DNA of 64,000 nucleotides from the NCBI RefSeq assembly GCF_000025345.1, contig NC_013757.1, forward strand, positions 2,418,001 to 2,482,000, read 5' to 3'. The position numbers and the translations under genes were made by a program. The notes below the pieces were generated by a model that was not told the DNA's origin, searched no databases, and saw only the letters and a program-made list of their open reading frames with translations. The DNA is from Geodermatophilus obscurus DSM 43160 (lineage in GTDB: Bacteria > Actinomycetota > Actinomycetes > Mycobacteriales > Geodermatophilaceae). This document shows, in pieces, positions 8,124-16,758 of the stretch (position 1 is its first letter; every line of letters starts with the position of its first letter).

Positions 8124-8765
8124 TCACGACCTGGTGAACGTGAGGTGGGTGACGCCGCTGGGTGTCGAGACCGCCTCGATGTCGTAGTCCGCCTCCAGAG
8201 CTTCGAGGCCGTCCCACAGCCGCACTCCGCGGCCGAGCACGATCGGCACCTGGACCAGGTGGACGTGGTCGACGAGCCCCGCCGCGATGAAGTCGCGGGC
8301 GACGGTCGGGCCGCCGCCGATGCGCACGTCCTGGCCGGCTGCCGCCTCGCGCGCGACGTCGAGGGCCTCGGCCGGCGAGGCGTCGAGGAAGTGGAACGTC
8401 GTCCCGCCGGCCATCTCGATCGGCGACCGCGGCCGGTGGGTGAGCACGAAGGTCGGCGTGTGGAACGGCGGGTTCGGGCCCCACCACCCTCTCCAGTCGG
8501 CGTCGTCCTGCCAGCCCGGGGGGCCGAACTTGCCCGCCCCCATGATCTCGGCGCCGATGCCCGGCTCGTGCTGCTGGGCGAAGGCGTTGTCGACGCCGGC
8601 GGTGCCGCCCTCGCGTCCCACGATCGGGGCGCCGAAGCGGGTGGCGATCATCCACTCGTGCAGCCGATGGCCGGCGTGGCCGAAGGGGGCGTCGGGTGCC
8701 TGGCCCACACCGGTGGCGAATCCGTCCAGCGACATGGAGAGGTTGTGTATGCGGGTCCGTGTCAT
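8124..8765 (-). CDS. Dihydrofolate reductase-fold protein (RibD C-terminal domain), second copy
   Basis: 213-residue stand-alone RibD_C reductase, convergent with the previous one but from a different subfamily. The start ATG 8765 (MTRTRIHNLSMSLDGF) follows GGAGCGAG. SLDGFATG is the N-terminal signature, GTTFHFLD and DVRIGGGPTVARDFIAAGL the cofactor-binding segment, and GLVDHVHLVQVPIVLGRGV the final strands. Two related genes tail to tail could be an old duplication, but low similarity suggests independent acquisition. Probable soluble NADPH-dependent reductase; substrate unknown. It sits next to a decayed transposase gene. Confidence 0.85.
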   Translation of the reverse strand: MTRTRIHNLSMSLDGFATGVGQAPDAPFGHAGHRLHEWMIATRFGAPIVGREGGTAGVDNAFAQQHEPGIGAEIMGAGKFGPPGWQDDADWRGWWGPNPPFHTPTFVLTHRPRSPIEMAGGTTFHFLDASPAEALDVAREAAAGQDVRIGGGPTVARDFIAAGLVDHVHLVQVPIVLGRGVRLWDGLEALEADYDIEAVSTPSGVTHLTFTRS

Positions 8766-8873
8766 CTGCTCGCTCCGTCTGCTCGGCTGCTTTCCGCGGG
8801 TGGAGACCTCCGCCGGCCTCGGCACTCATCGGTCCGTGCGGCTCAGCGTCGTCCGAGCTGGAGCGTCCCGGTT

Positions 8874-9137
8874 TCACGCACCCTGAGGTTCCTGTGAGCC
8901 TGCCGGTTGGCAGGGCACGGCTCGATCGAAGCAGGTCGCCTCGGCCTCGGTGGGTGGGACGCGGCCGAGGCGGTGCACGAGGCGCCGCTGGCTGTACCAG
9001 GACACGTAGTCGGCGGTGATCAGCTCGACATCGCCGAGGCGCTGCAGCGGGCCGCGCCGGAACGAGGAGTGGGCCGACTCCATCGGCTCGGTCCGGTGCC
9101 CCTCGAGCCGCCTCCAGGGACATGGTGGGCGGCGCAC
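8874..9137 (-). pseudogene. IS3-family transposase (OrfB) C-terminal remnant
   Basis: About 87 codons resembling the last part of an IS3-group integrase: GPLQRLGDVELITADYVSWY, then QRRLVHRLGRVPPTEAEA, matching the family pattern of a W-Y-N-x-x-R-L-H stretch followed by PP-x-E-x-E. The catalytic DDE core, OrfA and terminal inverted repeats are absent, and the first 20 residues look degenerate. It is a dead fragment marking an old insertion between a reductase gene and the repeat-rich exporter gene. Confidence 0.6.
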
Positions 9138-9310
9138 ATGATCCGGAGGACACGCCCTAGCTGGGGGCGCCGTTGGATGCGGGGCTCAGGCCAGCGCGCA
9201 CACCGCCGCGCACGGGCTGCGGGACGTGTTCGTGGGCAAGCCAAGATCACGGCACTGGACGGCGGGCTCCCCTTCCGGGGTCCCACCCCCACGAACGCGA
9301 GTGCGGCCGT

Positions 9311-12067
9311 TCAGGGCGTGGCCGTGGCGGTCCCTGCGGGCGTCTCCGTCTCGGTGGGGTCCGTGGTCTCGGTGGGGTCCGTGGTCTCGGTGGGGTCCGT
9401 GGTCTCGGTGGGGTCCGTGGTCTCGGTGGGGTCCGTGGTCTCGGTGGGGTCCGTGGTCGCCGTCGGCTCGGGAGTCTCGGTGGGCGTCGCTGTTGCGGTG
9501 GGCGTCGCGGTTGCGGTGGCCGTTGCGGTCGGCTGCTCGGTCGGTGTGGGGCTGGGTGTCGGTGTGGGGCTGGGTGTCGGTGTGGGGCTGGGTGTCGGTG
9601 TGGGGCTGGGTGTCGGTGTGGGGCTGGGTGTCGGTGTGGGGCTGGGTGTCGGTGTGGGGCTGGGTGTCGGTGTGGGGCTGGGTGTCGGTGTGGGGCTGGG
9701 TGTCGGCGTGGACGTGGCCGTCGCGCCGGAGGGAGTCGCTGCGGAGGTCCCGGAGCTCGTCGTGCCGGAGCTCGTCGTGCCCGAGCTCGTCGTGCCGGAG
9801 CTCGTCGTGCCGGAGCTCGTCGTGCCGGAGCTCGTCGTGCCGGAGCTCGTCGTGCCGGAGCTCGTCGTGCCGGAGCTCGTCGTGCCGGAGCTCGTCGTCC
9901 CGGAGTTCGCCGAACCCGCGCTCGTGGCCTCGCCGCCGGGCGCGGCCGCGCTCGTGCCGGAGCTCACCGGACCGCTGCTCGTGCCGACCGGGGCGGAGGA
10001 CCTGACGGCGCCGCCGGAGGTCGGGGACGCGGTCGTCGTGGGAGTGCCCGGCGCCGTGGCCGGGCGTCGCGACGGCGCCTGCGGTGACGGCGTCTCCTCC
10101 TGCGTCCCGCCGTCCGGAGCCGCCAGACCCCCGCCGGGGACCGAGCCGGGGAGGGGGGCGGCCGGCAGCGCCCCGTCGGGGAGCCCGGAGGCCGGCGGCC
10201 CCTCCCCGGTGGCCGCGGGGCGGGAGCCCAGCGCCACCCCGCCGAGGCCCAGCAGGAGCCCGAGCGCGGCCGCGCCGGCCAAGACCAGTTCCCGGCTCGG
10301 TCCCCGGCGGGGGGCGACCGTCGCCGCACGGGTCACGTCCCGGCGCGCCGGGAGGCCGGGGAGGACGCGTGGCCGGCCCCGGGTGCCCTGGCGGGTGGGG
10401 GTGGGAGCAGCGGGGGCCGTCGTGGGCAGGGAGCCGGCGGCCCGGGCCGCGCTCCGGCGGGCCTGGATGCCGGACTCGGTCGACAGCGTCAGCTGCGGCA
10501 GGAACAGGAAGACGGCGGCGCCCACGGCCACCACGCCGGCGACGACGAGCAGCACCAGGTCCACGGACCCGGCGAAGCCGGCCCGGAAGGGCTCGGCGAC
10601 CGCGTCGGGGAGCTGCTGGACGAAGGAGCTGTCGGAGAGGTCGGAGCCGACCCCGTCGAGCGGCTGGAGCCGGGGCGCCAGCCCGGGGTCGGCGCGGACG
10701 GCGTCCTGCACCGCGCCGTCGACCTCGCCGGGCAGCCGGGCGAACAGCAGGGAGAGGAACGCTGCAGTGCCCACGGTGGCGCCCGTCTGGCGGAAGAAGG
10801 CCACCGAGGAGGTGGCCACCCCGATCTCCCAGGGGCGCACGGCGCTCTGCACCGCCACGACGACCGGCTGGAACGTGAAGCCGACGCCCACGCCGAACAT
10901 CGCCAGGAACGGCACCAGCAACCCGTAGGGCGTGTCGGCACCGGCGACCCTGGAGAAGCCGAACAGCGCCGTGGCCATCAGTCCCACACCGAGCAGCGGG
11001 AACTGCCGGTAGCGGCCCGTCTTGGAGATCGCGACGCCCGAGCTCCCCGCCCCGGCCATGATCCCGGCGACCAGGGGGAGCATCTGCAGGCCGGCGACCG
11101 TGGGACTCGAGCCGTGCACGATCTGCAGGTACTGGGGGATCAGCAGCAGGCCGCCCAGCATCCCCGCGCCCAGCACGATGCTGCCCAGGGCGGTGACGAC
11201 GAAGGTGCGGTTCCCGAACAACCGCAGCGGGAGCAGCGCGTCGTCACCGTAGGCCCGTTCGGCGAGCACGAACGCGCCCAGGCCGGCGGCGCCGAGCGCG
11301 TAGCAGACCAGCGCCGCCGGCGAGGTCCAGCCCCATCCGCGGCCCTGCTCGGCGACGACGAGCAGCGGTACCGCGCAGGTGGTCAGCGCCAGCGCGCCCG
11401 GCCAGTCGATGCGGTGGTCGCGCCGCTCGTGGGGCAGGTGCAGGACGCGGAAGACAATGGTGAACGCCACCGCGCCCAGCGGGACGTTGACCAGGAAGAT
11501 CCAGCGCCACCCGTCGACGCCGAACAGGGACTCCTGGCCGGCCAGAAGGCCGCCGAGGACCGGGCCCAGCACGCTCGAGCTGCCCCAGACGGCCATGGTG
11601 TAGCCCTGGTAGCGCGAGCGCTCCCGGGGCGGGACCATGTCGCCGATGATCGCCAGGGCCAGCGACATCAGCCCGCCGGCGCCGACCCCCTGCACCGCCC
11701 GGGCGGCCGCCAGCTGGTACATCGAGTCGGCGACGCCGCAGCACACCGAGCCGCCGATGAACACCGAGATCGCGAACAGGTAGAGCGGCCGCCGCCCGTA
11801 GAGGTCGGAGAGCTTGCCGTAGAGCGGGGTCGAGATCGTCGAGGTGATCAGGAAGGCCGTCGTCGCCCAGGCCTGCAGCGAGAAGCCGTCGAGGTCGTCG
11901 GCGATGGTGCGGACGGCTGTCGCCACGATCGTCTGGTCGAGCGCGGCCAAGAACATGGCGGCCATCAACCCGGCCAGGACGGTCAGCACCTGCCGGTGCG
12001 AGAAGGCACCGTCCCCGGGGACGGCGCCCTCCACGGTCTCGGTTCCGGCGGGGCGGCTGGGGTTCAT
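9311..12067 (-). CDS. DHA2 (14-TM) MFS multidrug exporter with long repetitive Ser/Thr/Pro C-terminal tail
   Basis: 918-residue protein. Residues 1 to about 525 are a standard EmrB/QacA-type proton-coupled exporter: LAALDQTIVATAVRTIADDL in TM1, motif A GKLSDLYGRRPL, and motif C-like GPVLGGLL. ATG 12067 follows GGGAGTG. The rest is not in normal family members (about 480-560 residues): a basic linker, an extra membrane helix near 592-614, then roughly 300 residues of low complexity ending in ten SGTTS, nine PTPTPS and six TTDPTE repeats. If TM14 ends inside, the extra helix places the tail outside the cell, where it could span the wall and be O-glycosylated; that is inference. The long ORF on the opposite strand is an artefact. 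Confidence 0.88.
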   Translation of the reverse strand: MNPSRPAGTETVEGAVPGDGAFSHRQVLTVLAGLMAAMFLAALDQTIVATAVRTIADDLDGFSLQAWATTAFLITSTISTPLYGKLSDLYGRRPLYLFAISVFIGGSVCCGVADSMYQLAAARAVQGVGAGGLMSLALAIIGDMVPPRERSRYQGYTMAVWGSSSVLGPVLGGLLAGQESLFGVDGWRWIFLVNVPLGAVAFTIVFRVLHLPHERRDHRIDWPGALALTTCAVPLLVVAEQGRGWGWTSPAALVCYALGAAGLGAFVLAERAYGDDALLPLRLFGNRTFVVTALGSIVLGAGMLGGLLLIPQYLQIVHGSSPTVAGLQMLPLVAGIMAGAGSSGVAISKTGRYRQFPLLGVGLMATALFGFSRVAGADTPYGLLVPFLAMFGVGVGFTFQPVVVAVQSAVRPWEIGVATSSVAFFRQTGATVGTAAFLSLLFARLPGEVDGAVQDAVRADPGLAPRLQPLDGVGSDLSDSSFVQQLPDAVAEPFRAGFAGSVDLVLLVVAGVVAVGAAVFLFLPQLTLSTESGIQARRSAARAAGSLPTTAPAAPTPTRQGTRGRPRVLPGLPARRDVTRAATVAPRRGPSRELVLAGAAALGLLLGLGGVALGSRPAATGEGPPASGLPDGALPAAPLPGSVPGGGLAAPDGGTQEETPSPQAPSRRPATAPGTPTTTASPTSGGAVRSSAPVGTSSGPVSSGTSAAAPGGEATSAGSANSGTTSSGTTSSGTTSSGTTSSGTTSSGTTSSGTTSSGTTSSGTTSSGTTSSGTSAATPSGATATSTPTPSPTPTPSPTPTPSPTPTPSPTPTPSPTPTPSPTPTPSPTPTPSPTPTPSPTPTEQPTATATATATPTATATPTETPEPTATTDPTETTDPTETTDPTETTDPTETTDPTETTDPTETETPAGTATATP
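9351..9458 (-). repeat. 18-bp tandem repeat x6 (TTDPTE-coding)
   Basis: Six consecutive copies of TCGGTGGGGTCCGTGGTC (plus-strand reading), identical over 108 bases, encoding TTDPTE-type hexapeptides at residues about 870-905 of the exporter. A multiple of three keeps the frame when copy number changes, so this is a likely length-variable minisatellite. Confidence 0.95.
9543..9704 (-). repeat. 18-bp tandem repeat x9 (PTPTPS-coding)
   Basis: Nine identical copies of GGTGTGGGGCTGGGTGTC (plus-strand reading), encoding a PTPTPS hexapeptide array at residues about 788-841 of the exporter tail. Alternating Pro and Thr predicts an extended, stiff, potentially O-mannosylated stalk. Confidence 0.95.
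9753..9902 (-). repeat. 15-bp tandem repeat x10 (SGTTS-coding)
   Basis: Ten copies of GAGCTCGTCGTGCCG (plus-strand reading) with a single-base change in two units, encoding SGTTS pentapeptides at residues about 722-771 of the exporter tail. Near-perfect identity implies recent expansion. Confidence 0.95.
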
Positions 12068-12424
12068 GCAATCACTCCCGGGACGGGGGCGGGGGGCACG
12101 GACGCTCAGGTCGCCGGGCAGCGACCGGTCGGTCGAGGACGACGCCGTCCCGGGGAGGCGGGCCCGGGCCGCGTCCGGTCCCGCCAGGGGTCCGGCTCCG
12201 CACTCCCCGGTCGCCACGTGCGGCTAGAGGTCGGGACGCTGGTCGGGGGCGGCTCGTGCCGGACCGCGCCAGCATGGAGAGGGATGGGGGAGGAGCGCAA
12301 CCATCCTCCCGCGCGTCGCACGTGCAACGCGCCGGCGGCCGAGGGCCGCCGCCGGGACCCTGGTTGACTGGTTGAACACTGGACCGTCGCCGGGTGGCGG
12401 CACCACTCCCCGAGGAGGACAGCC
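12068..12424. other. Divergent promoter region between exporter and LLM oxidoreductase
   Basis: 357 bases without a convincing gene; they must carry the promoters of both flanking genes. Visible: a 7-bp perfect hairpin GGCGGCC-gag-GGCCGCC (12334-12350), a TTGACT at 12364-12369 that could be a -35 element for the plus-strand gene though no good -10 follows at 17 bases, and GAGGAGGA at 12411-12418 as ribosome binding site. Confidence 0.4.
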
Positions 12425-13453
12425 GTGCACGTCGGCGTCGACAGTTTCGTCGCAGCGGTGACCGATCCCGCGACCGAGCGCCTGGTCGGTCCGGAGGAGC
12501 GGATGGCGCACCTGCTCGAGGAGATCGCCCTCGCCGACGAGGTGGGGCTGTACTCCTTCGGGATCGGTGAGCACCACCGCCCGGAGTACTACGACTCGGC
12601 CCCGCCGGTGATCCTGGGCGCCGCGGCCGCGCGCACCTCGCGGATCCGGCTGGGCAGCGCGGTCACCGTGCTCAGCGCCGCCGACCCGGTCCGCGTCTTC
12701 CAGCAGTTCGCCACGCTGGACCTCGTCTCACGGGGCCGCGTCGACCTGGTGGTGGGCCGGGGCTCGTTCATCGAGGCGTTCCCGCTGTTCGGGCTGTCGC
12801 TGGCCGACTACGACGAGCTGTTCGAGGAGAAGCTCGACCTGCTGCTGCGGCTGCGCGAGTCGGAGGAGGTGACCTGGTCCGGTCGGCACCGCCCCGCGCT
12901 CACCGGGCAGGGCGTCTACCCGCGGCCGCTGCAGGACCCGCTGCCAATCTGGGTCGGCGTCGGCGGGACACCGGAGTCCTTCGTCCGCGCCGGGCTGCTC
13001 GGCCTCCCGCTGATGGTCGCCATCATCGGCGGGGAGCCGCGGCAGTTCGCGCCGCTCGTGGACCTGTACCGCCGGGCCGGGGCGCAGGCCGGTCACGCCC
13101 CCCAGCGGCTGCAGGTGGGGCTGCACGTCTTCGGCTACGTCGCCGAGAGCACCCGGGCCGCCGCCGACACCATCTACCCCGGCTGGCACGAGATGTTCGC
13201 CAAGGTCTCCCGTGAGCGCGGCTTCGCCCAGCCGACGCGGGCGCAGTTCGACGCGACCAGCGGACCCGACGGCGCCTTCTTCATGGGCGACCCGGACACC
13301 GTGGTGGACAAGCTGGTGCGGGTCTCCGACCAGCTCGGCGGGGTCGACCGGGTCGCGATCCAGATGACGAACCCGCGCCTGGCGCACGACGACCTGCTGC
13401 GCGGCATCGAGCTGCTGGGCACGGAGGTCGCCCCGCGGGTCGCCGGGGCGTAG
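12425..13453 (+). CDS. LLM-class flavin-dependent oxidoreductase (luciferase-like)
   Basis: 342-residue TIM-barrel monooxygenase that would use reduced flavin (FMNH2 or F420). GTG 12425 lies six bases after GAGGAGGA. The luciferase signature GIGEHHRPEYY occurs near residue 47, APPVILGAAAARTSRIRLGS follows, and RGRVDLVVGRGSFIEAFPLFG binds the flavin phosphate in relatives. DPLPIWVGVGGTPESFVRAG is the C-terminal family block. Single transcription unit. Substrate unknown; this subgroup (CE1758-like) is not linked to light emission. Confidence 0.88.
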   Translation: MHVGVDSFVAAVTDPATERLVGPEERMAHLLEEIALADEVGLYSFGIGEHHRPEYYDSAPPVILGAAAARTSRIRLGSAVTVLSAADPVRVFQQFATLDLVSRGRVDLVVGRGSFIEAFPLFGLSLADYDELFEEKLDLLLRLRESEEVTWSGRHRPALTGQGVYPRPLQDPLPIWVGVGGTPESFVRAGLLGLPLMVAIIGGEPRQFAPLVDLYRRAGAQAGHAPQRLQVGLHVFGYVAESTRAAADTIYPGWHEMFAKVSRERGFAQPTRAQFDATSGPDGAFFMGDPDTVVDKLVRVSDQLGGVDRVAIQMTNPRLAHDDLLRGIELLGTEVAPRVAGA

Positions 13454-13461
13454 CGCTCAGA

Positions 13462-13522
13462 GCAAGGACCCCGTCCTCCCACCGTTCGCAGGCTCAGGGC
13501 GGGACCCGGGACGGGGCCGCGG
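13462..13522. repeat. Dispersed hairpin repeat, copy A
   Basis: About 60 bases starting AGCAAGGACCCCGTCC and ending GGACGGGGCC, with CCCACC and CGCAGGCTC words between. CCCCGTCC pairs perfectly with GGACGGGG to form a stem. It fills the gap between two convergent genes, where it could act as a bidirectional terminator. It resembles copies at 32079-32143 and 40872-40970, whose stems differ in sequence but still pair. Confidence 0.75.
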
Positions 13523-13524
13523 TG

Positions 13525-14157
13525 TCAGACGATCTGCTGCGCGGTCGCCAGCACGACCGCGTCGGCCTGGCCGGCCCAGGTGCCGGTGAGCGTGGCGCCG
13601 CCGTCCACCGGCGCGCCCGGCGCCAGGACCCGCCGCACGACCAGCTCCAGGTCCCCGGCGCGGACGGTCGTCGCGTCGGCGCCGTCGGTGGGGGTGGGCG
13701 TGCCCAGCGGCCCGACGTCCGCGGCCCCGCCGCTGCCGGTCACGCGGGCGGTGGGGTCGCGGCGCTCCTGCCGCCCGTCGACGTCGACGTACTCCTCGGC
13801 CTGGGGCGCGCCGCCGAGCACCGCGGCGGCCAGCGCGGCGACGTACACCGGGTCGGCGCAGGCGTCGTAGACCCAGCGCCGGCCGAGCACCGAGTGCTCC
13901 GTCGTCCCCAGGAGGCGCTCCTCCTGCTCCGGGGCGGGCGCGCCGCGGTAGGTGAGCGGCACGTGCAGCAGGGTGTCGCCGGCGCGCAGCACGAAGGTCT
14001 CGGTGCCGACCTCGCCGGCCGGGTCGTCGAAGCGGTAGGCGGCGACCTGCTCGAGCTCGGCGCCCGCGGCCGCGGCACCCCACGGGCGGCCGGGCGCCCA
14101 GCTCGCCACCAGCTCGAGCTTCGACGGTCGCAGCGTGGCCCGGTAGATGATCGCCAT
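13525..14157 (-). CDS. CG0192-like protein (maltokinase N-terminal cap-like domain)
   Basis: 210-residue soluble protein. It starts MAIIYRATLRPSKLELVASW and contains YRFDDPAGEVGTETF, matching the CG0192/maltokinase N-cap type domain that occurs alone in many actinobacteria. ERLLGTTEHSVLGRRWVYDA continues the domain, and the last 70 residues (after PTARVTG) form a variable tail. No catalytic residues of a kinase are present, so it is not Pep2 or maltokinase itself. Faces the LLM gene convergently and diverges from an MFS gene. Function unknown; the name is from resemblance only. Confidence 0.65.
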   Translation of the reverse strand: MAIIYRATLRPSKLELVASWAPGRPWGAAAAGAELEQVAAYRFDDPAGEVGTETFVLRAGDTLLHVPLTYRGAPAPEQEERLLGTTEHSVLGRRWVYDACADPVYVAALAAAVLGGAPQAEEYVDVDGRQERRDPTARVTGSGGAADVGPLGTPTPTDGADATTVRAGDLELVVRRVLAPGAPVDGGATLTGTWAGQADAVVLATAQQIV

Positions 14158-14277
14158 GCGTCGACGCTAGGCGAGTCGCACCCGGCCCACCGGCTGCCGT
14201 GGCCGTCCTCCCGACGACCGCCGGGACCGGCCGGACCCGGCCCTGGCGTCCCCGCCCCGGTGTGGTGCGGTGGGGCC

Positions 14278-15459
14278 GTGGCGCGGGGGACGGCGGTCGG
14301 CAGCCTGGCCGCGGTGTTCCTGCTCGGCCTGTCCGCGCTGCTCACCACCTACTCGACGCAGCCGCTGCTGCCCGAGCTGGCCGCCGACCTCGGTGTCTCC
14401 GCGACCGGCGCCGCCTGGACCGTGAGCGCCACCGCTTTCGGCGTGGCGGTGGCCGCACCGCTGGCGGGGGCGGTGTCGGACCGGCTGGGCCGCAAGCGGG
14501 TGATGCTGGCGGCCATCACCGCGACGGCGCTGGCGACGCTCGCCTGCGCGGCCGCGCCCGGCCTCACCGCGCTGCTGGCAGCCCGCGCGGCGCAGGGCCT
14601 GGCGATCCCGTTCGTGTTCGCGGTCGCGGTCGCCTACGTGGCCGAGGAGGTCACCGGTCCCCGTGTGGCCGCGGTCAACGGCCTGTACGTCTCCGGGACG
14701 GCCTTCGGCGGCTTCCTCGGCCGGTTCCTGGCGGGGGCGGTGGCCGACGCGCTCGGCTGGCGGGCGTCGTTCGTCGCACTGGCGCTGGTCCTGCTGCTCG
14801 TGCTGGGCGCGGTCGCGGCCTGGCTGCCGCGGGAACGCCGCTTCTTGCCCACCTCCGGCCTGCTCGGCGGGGTGCGCGGCATCGGGGGACAGCTGCGCAA
14901 CGGGCCGCTGCTGGGCACCTGCGCGGTCGGCGCGTCGGTGCTGTTCGTGCAGGTCGGTGCCTTCACCTACGCGGGGCTGCACCTGGCCGGGCCGCCGTTC
15001 GGGCTGGGCACGGCGCAGGTCGGCGCGGTGTTCGCGGTGTTCCTCGTCGCCGTCGTCGTCACGCCGCTGACCGGGCGGCTGGTGTCGCGGGTCGGCCGCC
15101 GGGTGGTGCTCGTCCTCGCCACGGGGGCCGTGCTGGCCGGGCTGGCGCTGACGCTCGTGCCGGCGACCGCCGCCGTCGTCGCCGGGCTGGCGGGGGCCTG
15201 CACCGGCGTGTTCGCCGCTCAGGCCTGCGCCACGGCGCAGGCGGCGTCGAGCGGGGGCGCGGCACGGTCGAGCGCGGTGGGGCTGTACCTGACCTGCTAC
15301 TACGCGGGTGGGGGCGTCGGCGCGGTCGTCCCGGCGCCGCTGTTCGAGGTCGTCGGGTGGGGCGCCTGCGTGGGGCTGCTGTGCGCCGTCGCCGTCCTCG
15401 GCGCGGTCGCGGGGTCGGTGAGCTGGCCGGCAGGGGCCGGTGCGCTGTCCGCCCGGTAG
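14278..15459 (+). CDS. MFS transporter, 12-TM DHA1 type
   Basis: 393-residue proton-driven permease. GTG 14278 is chosen because the first helix (VGSLAAVFLLGLSALLTTYS) follows directly; the upstream open frame to 13522 is antisense to the neighbouring gene. No clear Shine-Dalgarno precedes it, so a leaderless message is possible. LPELAADLGVSATGAAWTVS and motif A GAVSDRLGRKRVML are standard, as is the repeat RLVSRVGRRVVL in the second half. Substrate unknown, probably export of a small organic compound. An FAD monooxygenase follows in the same direction after 83 bases. Confidence 0.87.
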   Translation: MARGTAVGSLAAVFLLGLSALLTTYSTQPLLPELAADLGVSATGAAWTVSATAFGVAVAAPLAGAVSDRLGRKRVMLAAITATALATLACAAAPGLTALLAARAAQGLAIPFVFAVAVAYVAEEVTGPRVAAVNGLYVSGTAFGGFLGRFLAGAVADALGWRASFVALALVLLLVLGAVAAWLPRERRFLPTSGLLGGVRGIGGQLRNGPLLGTCAVGASVLFVQVGAFTYAGLHLAGPPFGLGTAQVGAVFAVFLVAVVVTPLTGRLVSRVGRRVVLVLATGAVLAGLALTLVPATAAVVAGLAGACTGVFAAQACATAQAASSGGAARSSAVGLYLTCYYAGGGVGAVVPAPLFEVVGWGACVGLLCAVAVLGAVAGSVSWPAGAGALSAR

Positions 15460-15542
15460 CTCCGCCGGGCGCGCAGGGGTGGCGTCCGGCGCCGGCCTGT
15501 GGGGAGATGCCAGGGCGGGACGGACGACGGGGAGGTGCCGGC

Positions 15543-16721
15543 ATGACCCGAGCGATCGTCGTCGGCGGCGGGGTCGCCGGACCGGTGGTGGCGATGGCCC
15601 TGCAGAAGGCCGGCATCGAGGCCACCGTGCACGAGGCGCACGCCGGCCCCGCGGGCGACGTCGGGGCGTGGCTGGGTCTGCAGGTCAACGGGCTGGACGC
15701 GCTCCGGGCGATCGACGCGGAGCACGCGGTCGCCGACGTGGGCTTCCCGACGCCGGTCATCGAGTTCCGCAGCTGGACCGGCACGGTGCTGGGCGCACTC
15801 TCCACCGCCGGCCCCGGCGGGAGCTCCGGCCTGTCGATGCGCCGCTCGGACCTCTACCGGGCGCTGCACGCCGAGGCCCTGCGCCGTGGCGTGCGGTTCC
15901 GCTACGGCTCCCGCCTGGTCGACGCCCGCTGCACCGCCTCCGACGTGACGGCGGTCTTCGCCAACGGCACCACCGAGTCGGCGGACCTGCTGATCGGGGC
16001 CGACGGCGTCCGGTCGACCGTCCGGTCGCTGGTCGACCCGGGGGCGGCGGCGCCCCGCTTCGTCCCGGTGCTCAACACCGCCGGGTACTCCGAGCACGTC
16101 CCACCCGGGGCCGAGGTCGGCCGGCTGACGATGGTGTTCGGCCGGCGCGGGTTCGCCGGGTACCTCGTGCCGCCGTCCGGGGGGACCTGGTGGTTCGCCA
16201 ACCCGCCGCTGGACCGCGAGCCGCCGGCCGGTGAGGTGGCGGGCACCACGGACGCGGAGTGGCGGGCCCGGCTGTCCGACCTGCACCGCGGTGACCGGTC
16301 GCCGATCCTGGCCCTGGTCGAGGCCACGCCGGGTCCGCTGCGCGGGTGGACGACGTACGACGTCCCGACCGTGCGCCGGTGGTCCGCCGGGCGCATGGTG
16401 CTGGTCGGGGACGCCGCGCACGCCACCTCGCCCGCCGCCGGCCAGGGGTCCTCGCTCGCCGTCGAGGACGCCGTCGTCCTGGCCCGCTGCCTGCGCGACC
16501 TGCCGCTCCCCGCGGCCCTTCAGGCGTTCGAGGGTCTGCGCCGGGCGCGGGCGGAGCGGGTCGTCGCCCAGGGCTTCCGCACCAGCAGCGCCAAGTCGCC
16601 GCCCGCCGTCGGCCGGGTCGCCCGCGACCTGGTCATGCCGTTCGTGCTGCGGCGCCGGGACCCGCAGGCCTGGATGCGGGCCCACTCCGTCGACTGGGAC
16701 GCCCCAGCGGTCCCGGCCTGA
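15543..16721 (+). CDS. FAD-dependent monooxygenase (PHBH-like)
   Basis: 392-residue NAD(P)H flavoprotein hydroxylase. ATG 15543 is preceded by GGGGAGGTG. The Rossmann motif VVGGGVAGPVVAMALQKAG is at residues 6-24, the DG motif LLIGADGVRSTVR near 150, and the second FAD motif MVLVGDAAHATSPAAGQGSS near 283. The overall pattern matches the group of antibiotic- and aromatic-hydroxylating enzymes. It may share a message with the MFS gene upstream (83-base gap), which would pair modification with export; that link is inference. Substrate not identifiable. Confidence 0.87.
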   Translation: MTRAIVVGGGVAGPVVAMALQKAGIEATVHEAHAGPAGDVGAWLGLQVNGLDALRAIDAEHAVADVGFPTPVIEFRSWTGTVLGALSTAGPGGSSGLSMRRSDLYRALHAEALRRGVRFRYGSRLVDARCTASDVTAVFANGTTESADLLIGADGVRSTVRSLVDPGAAAPRFVPVLNTAGYSEHVPPGAEVGRLTMVFGRRGFAGYLVPPSGGTWWFANPPLDREPPAGEVAGTTDAEWRARLSDLHRGDRSPILALVEATPGPLRGWTTYDVPTVRRWSAGRMVLVGDAAHATSPAAGQGSSLAVEDAVVLARCLRDLPLPAALQAFEGLRRARAERVVAQGFRTSSAKSPPAVGRVARDLVMPFVLRRRDPQAWMRAHSVDWDAPAVPA

Positions 16722-16758
16722 GGCTGCCCCGGCGCGCCAGGGCGGCTGAGGACGCCGG

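Noticed and set aside
9351..9902. Tandem repeats as a CRISPR array
   Set aside because: The units are 15-18 bp, directly adjacent with no spacers, and in frame within a coding sequence; no cas genes are present.
8907..10928. 673-codon plus-strand frame with Val/Pro/Glu repeats
   Set aside because: It is the antisense reading of the exporter's repeat tail; it lacks a ribosome binding site and any recognisable domain, while the opposite strand continues an MFS protein.
13522..14277. N-terminal extension of the MFS protein at 14278
   Set aside because: The sequence is antisense to the CG0192-like gene, Arg/Gly/Pro-rich, and would place 250 residues before TM1.
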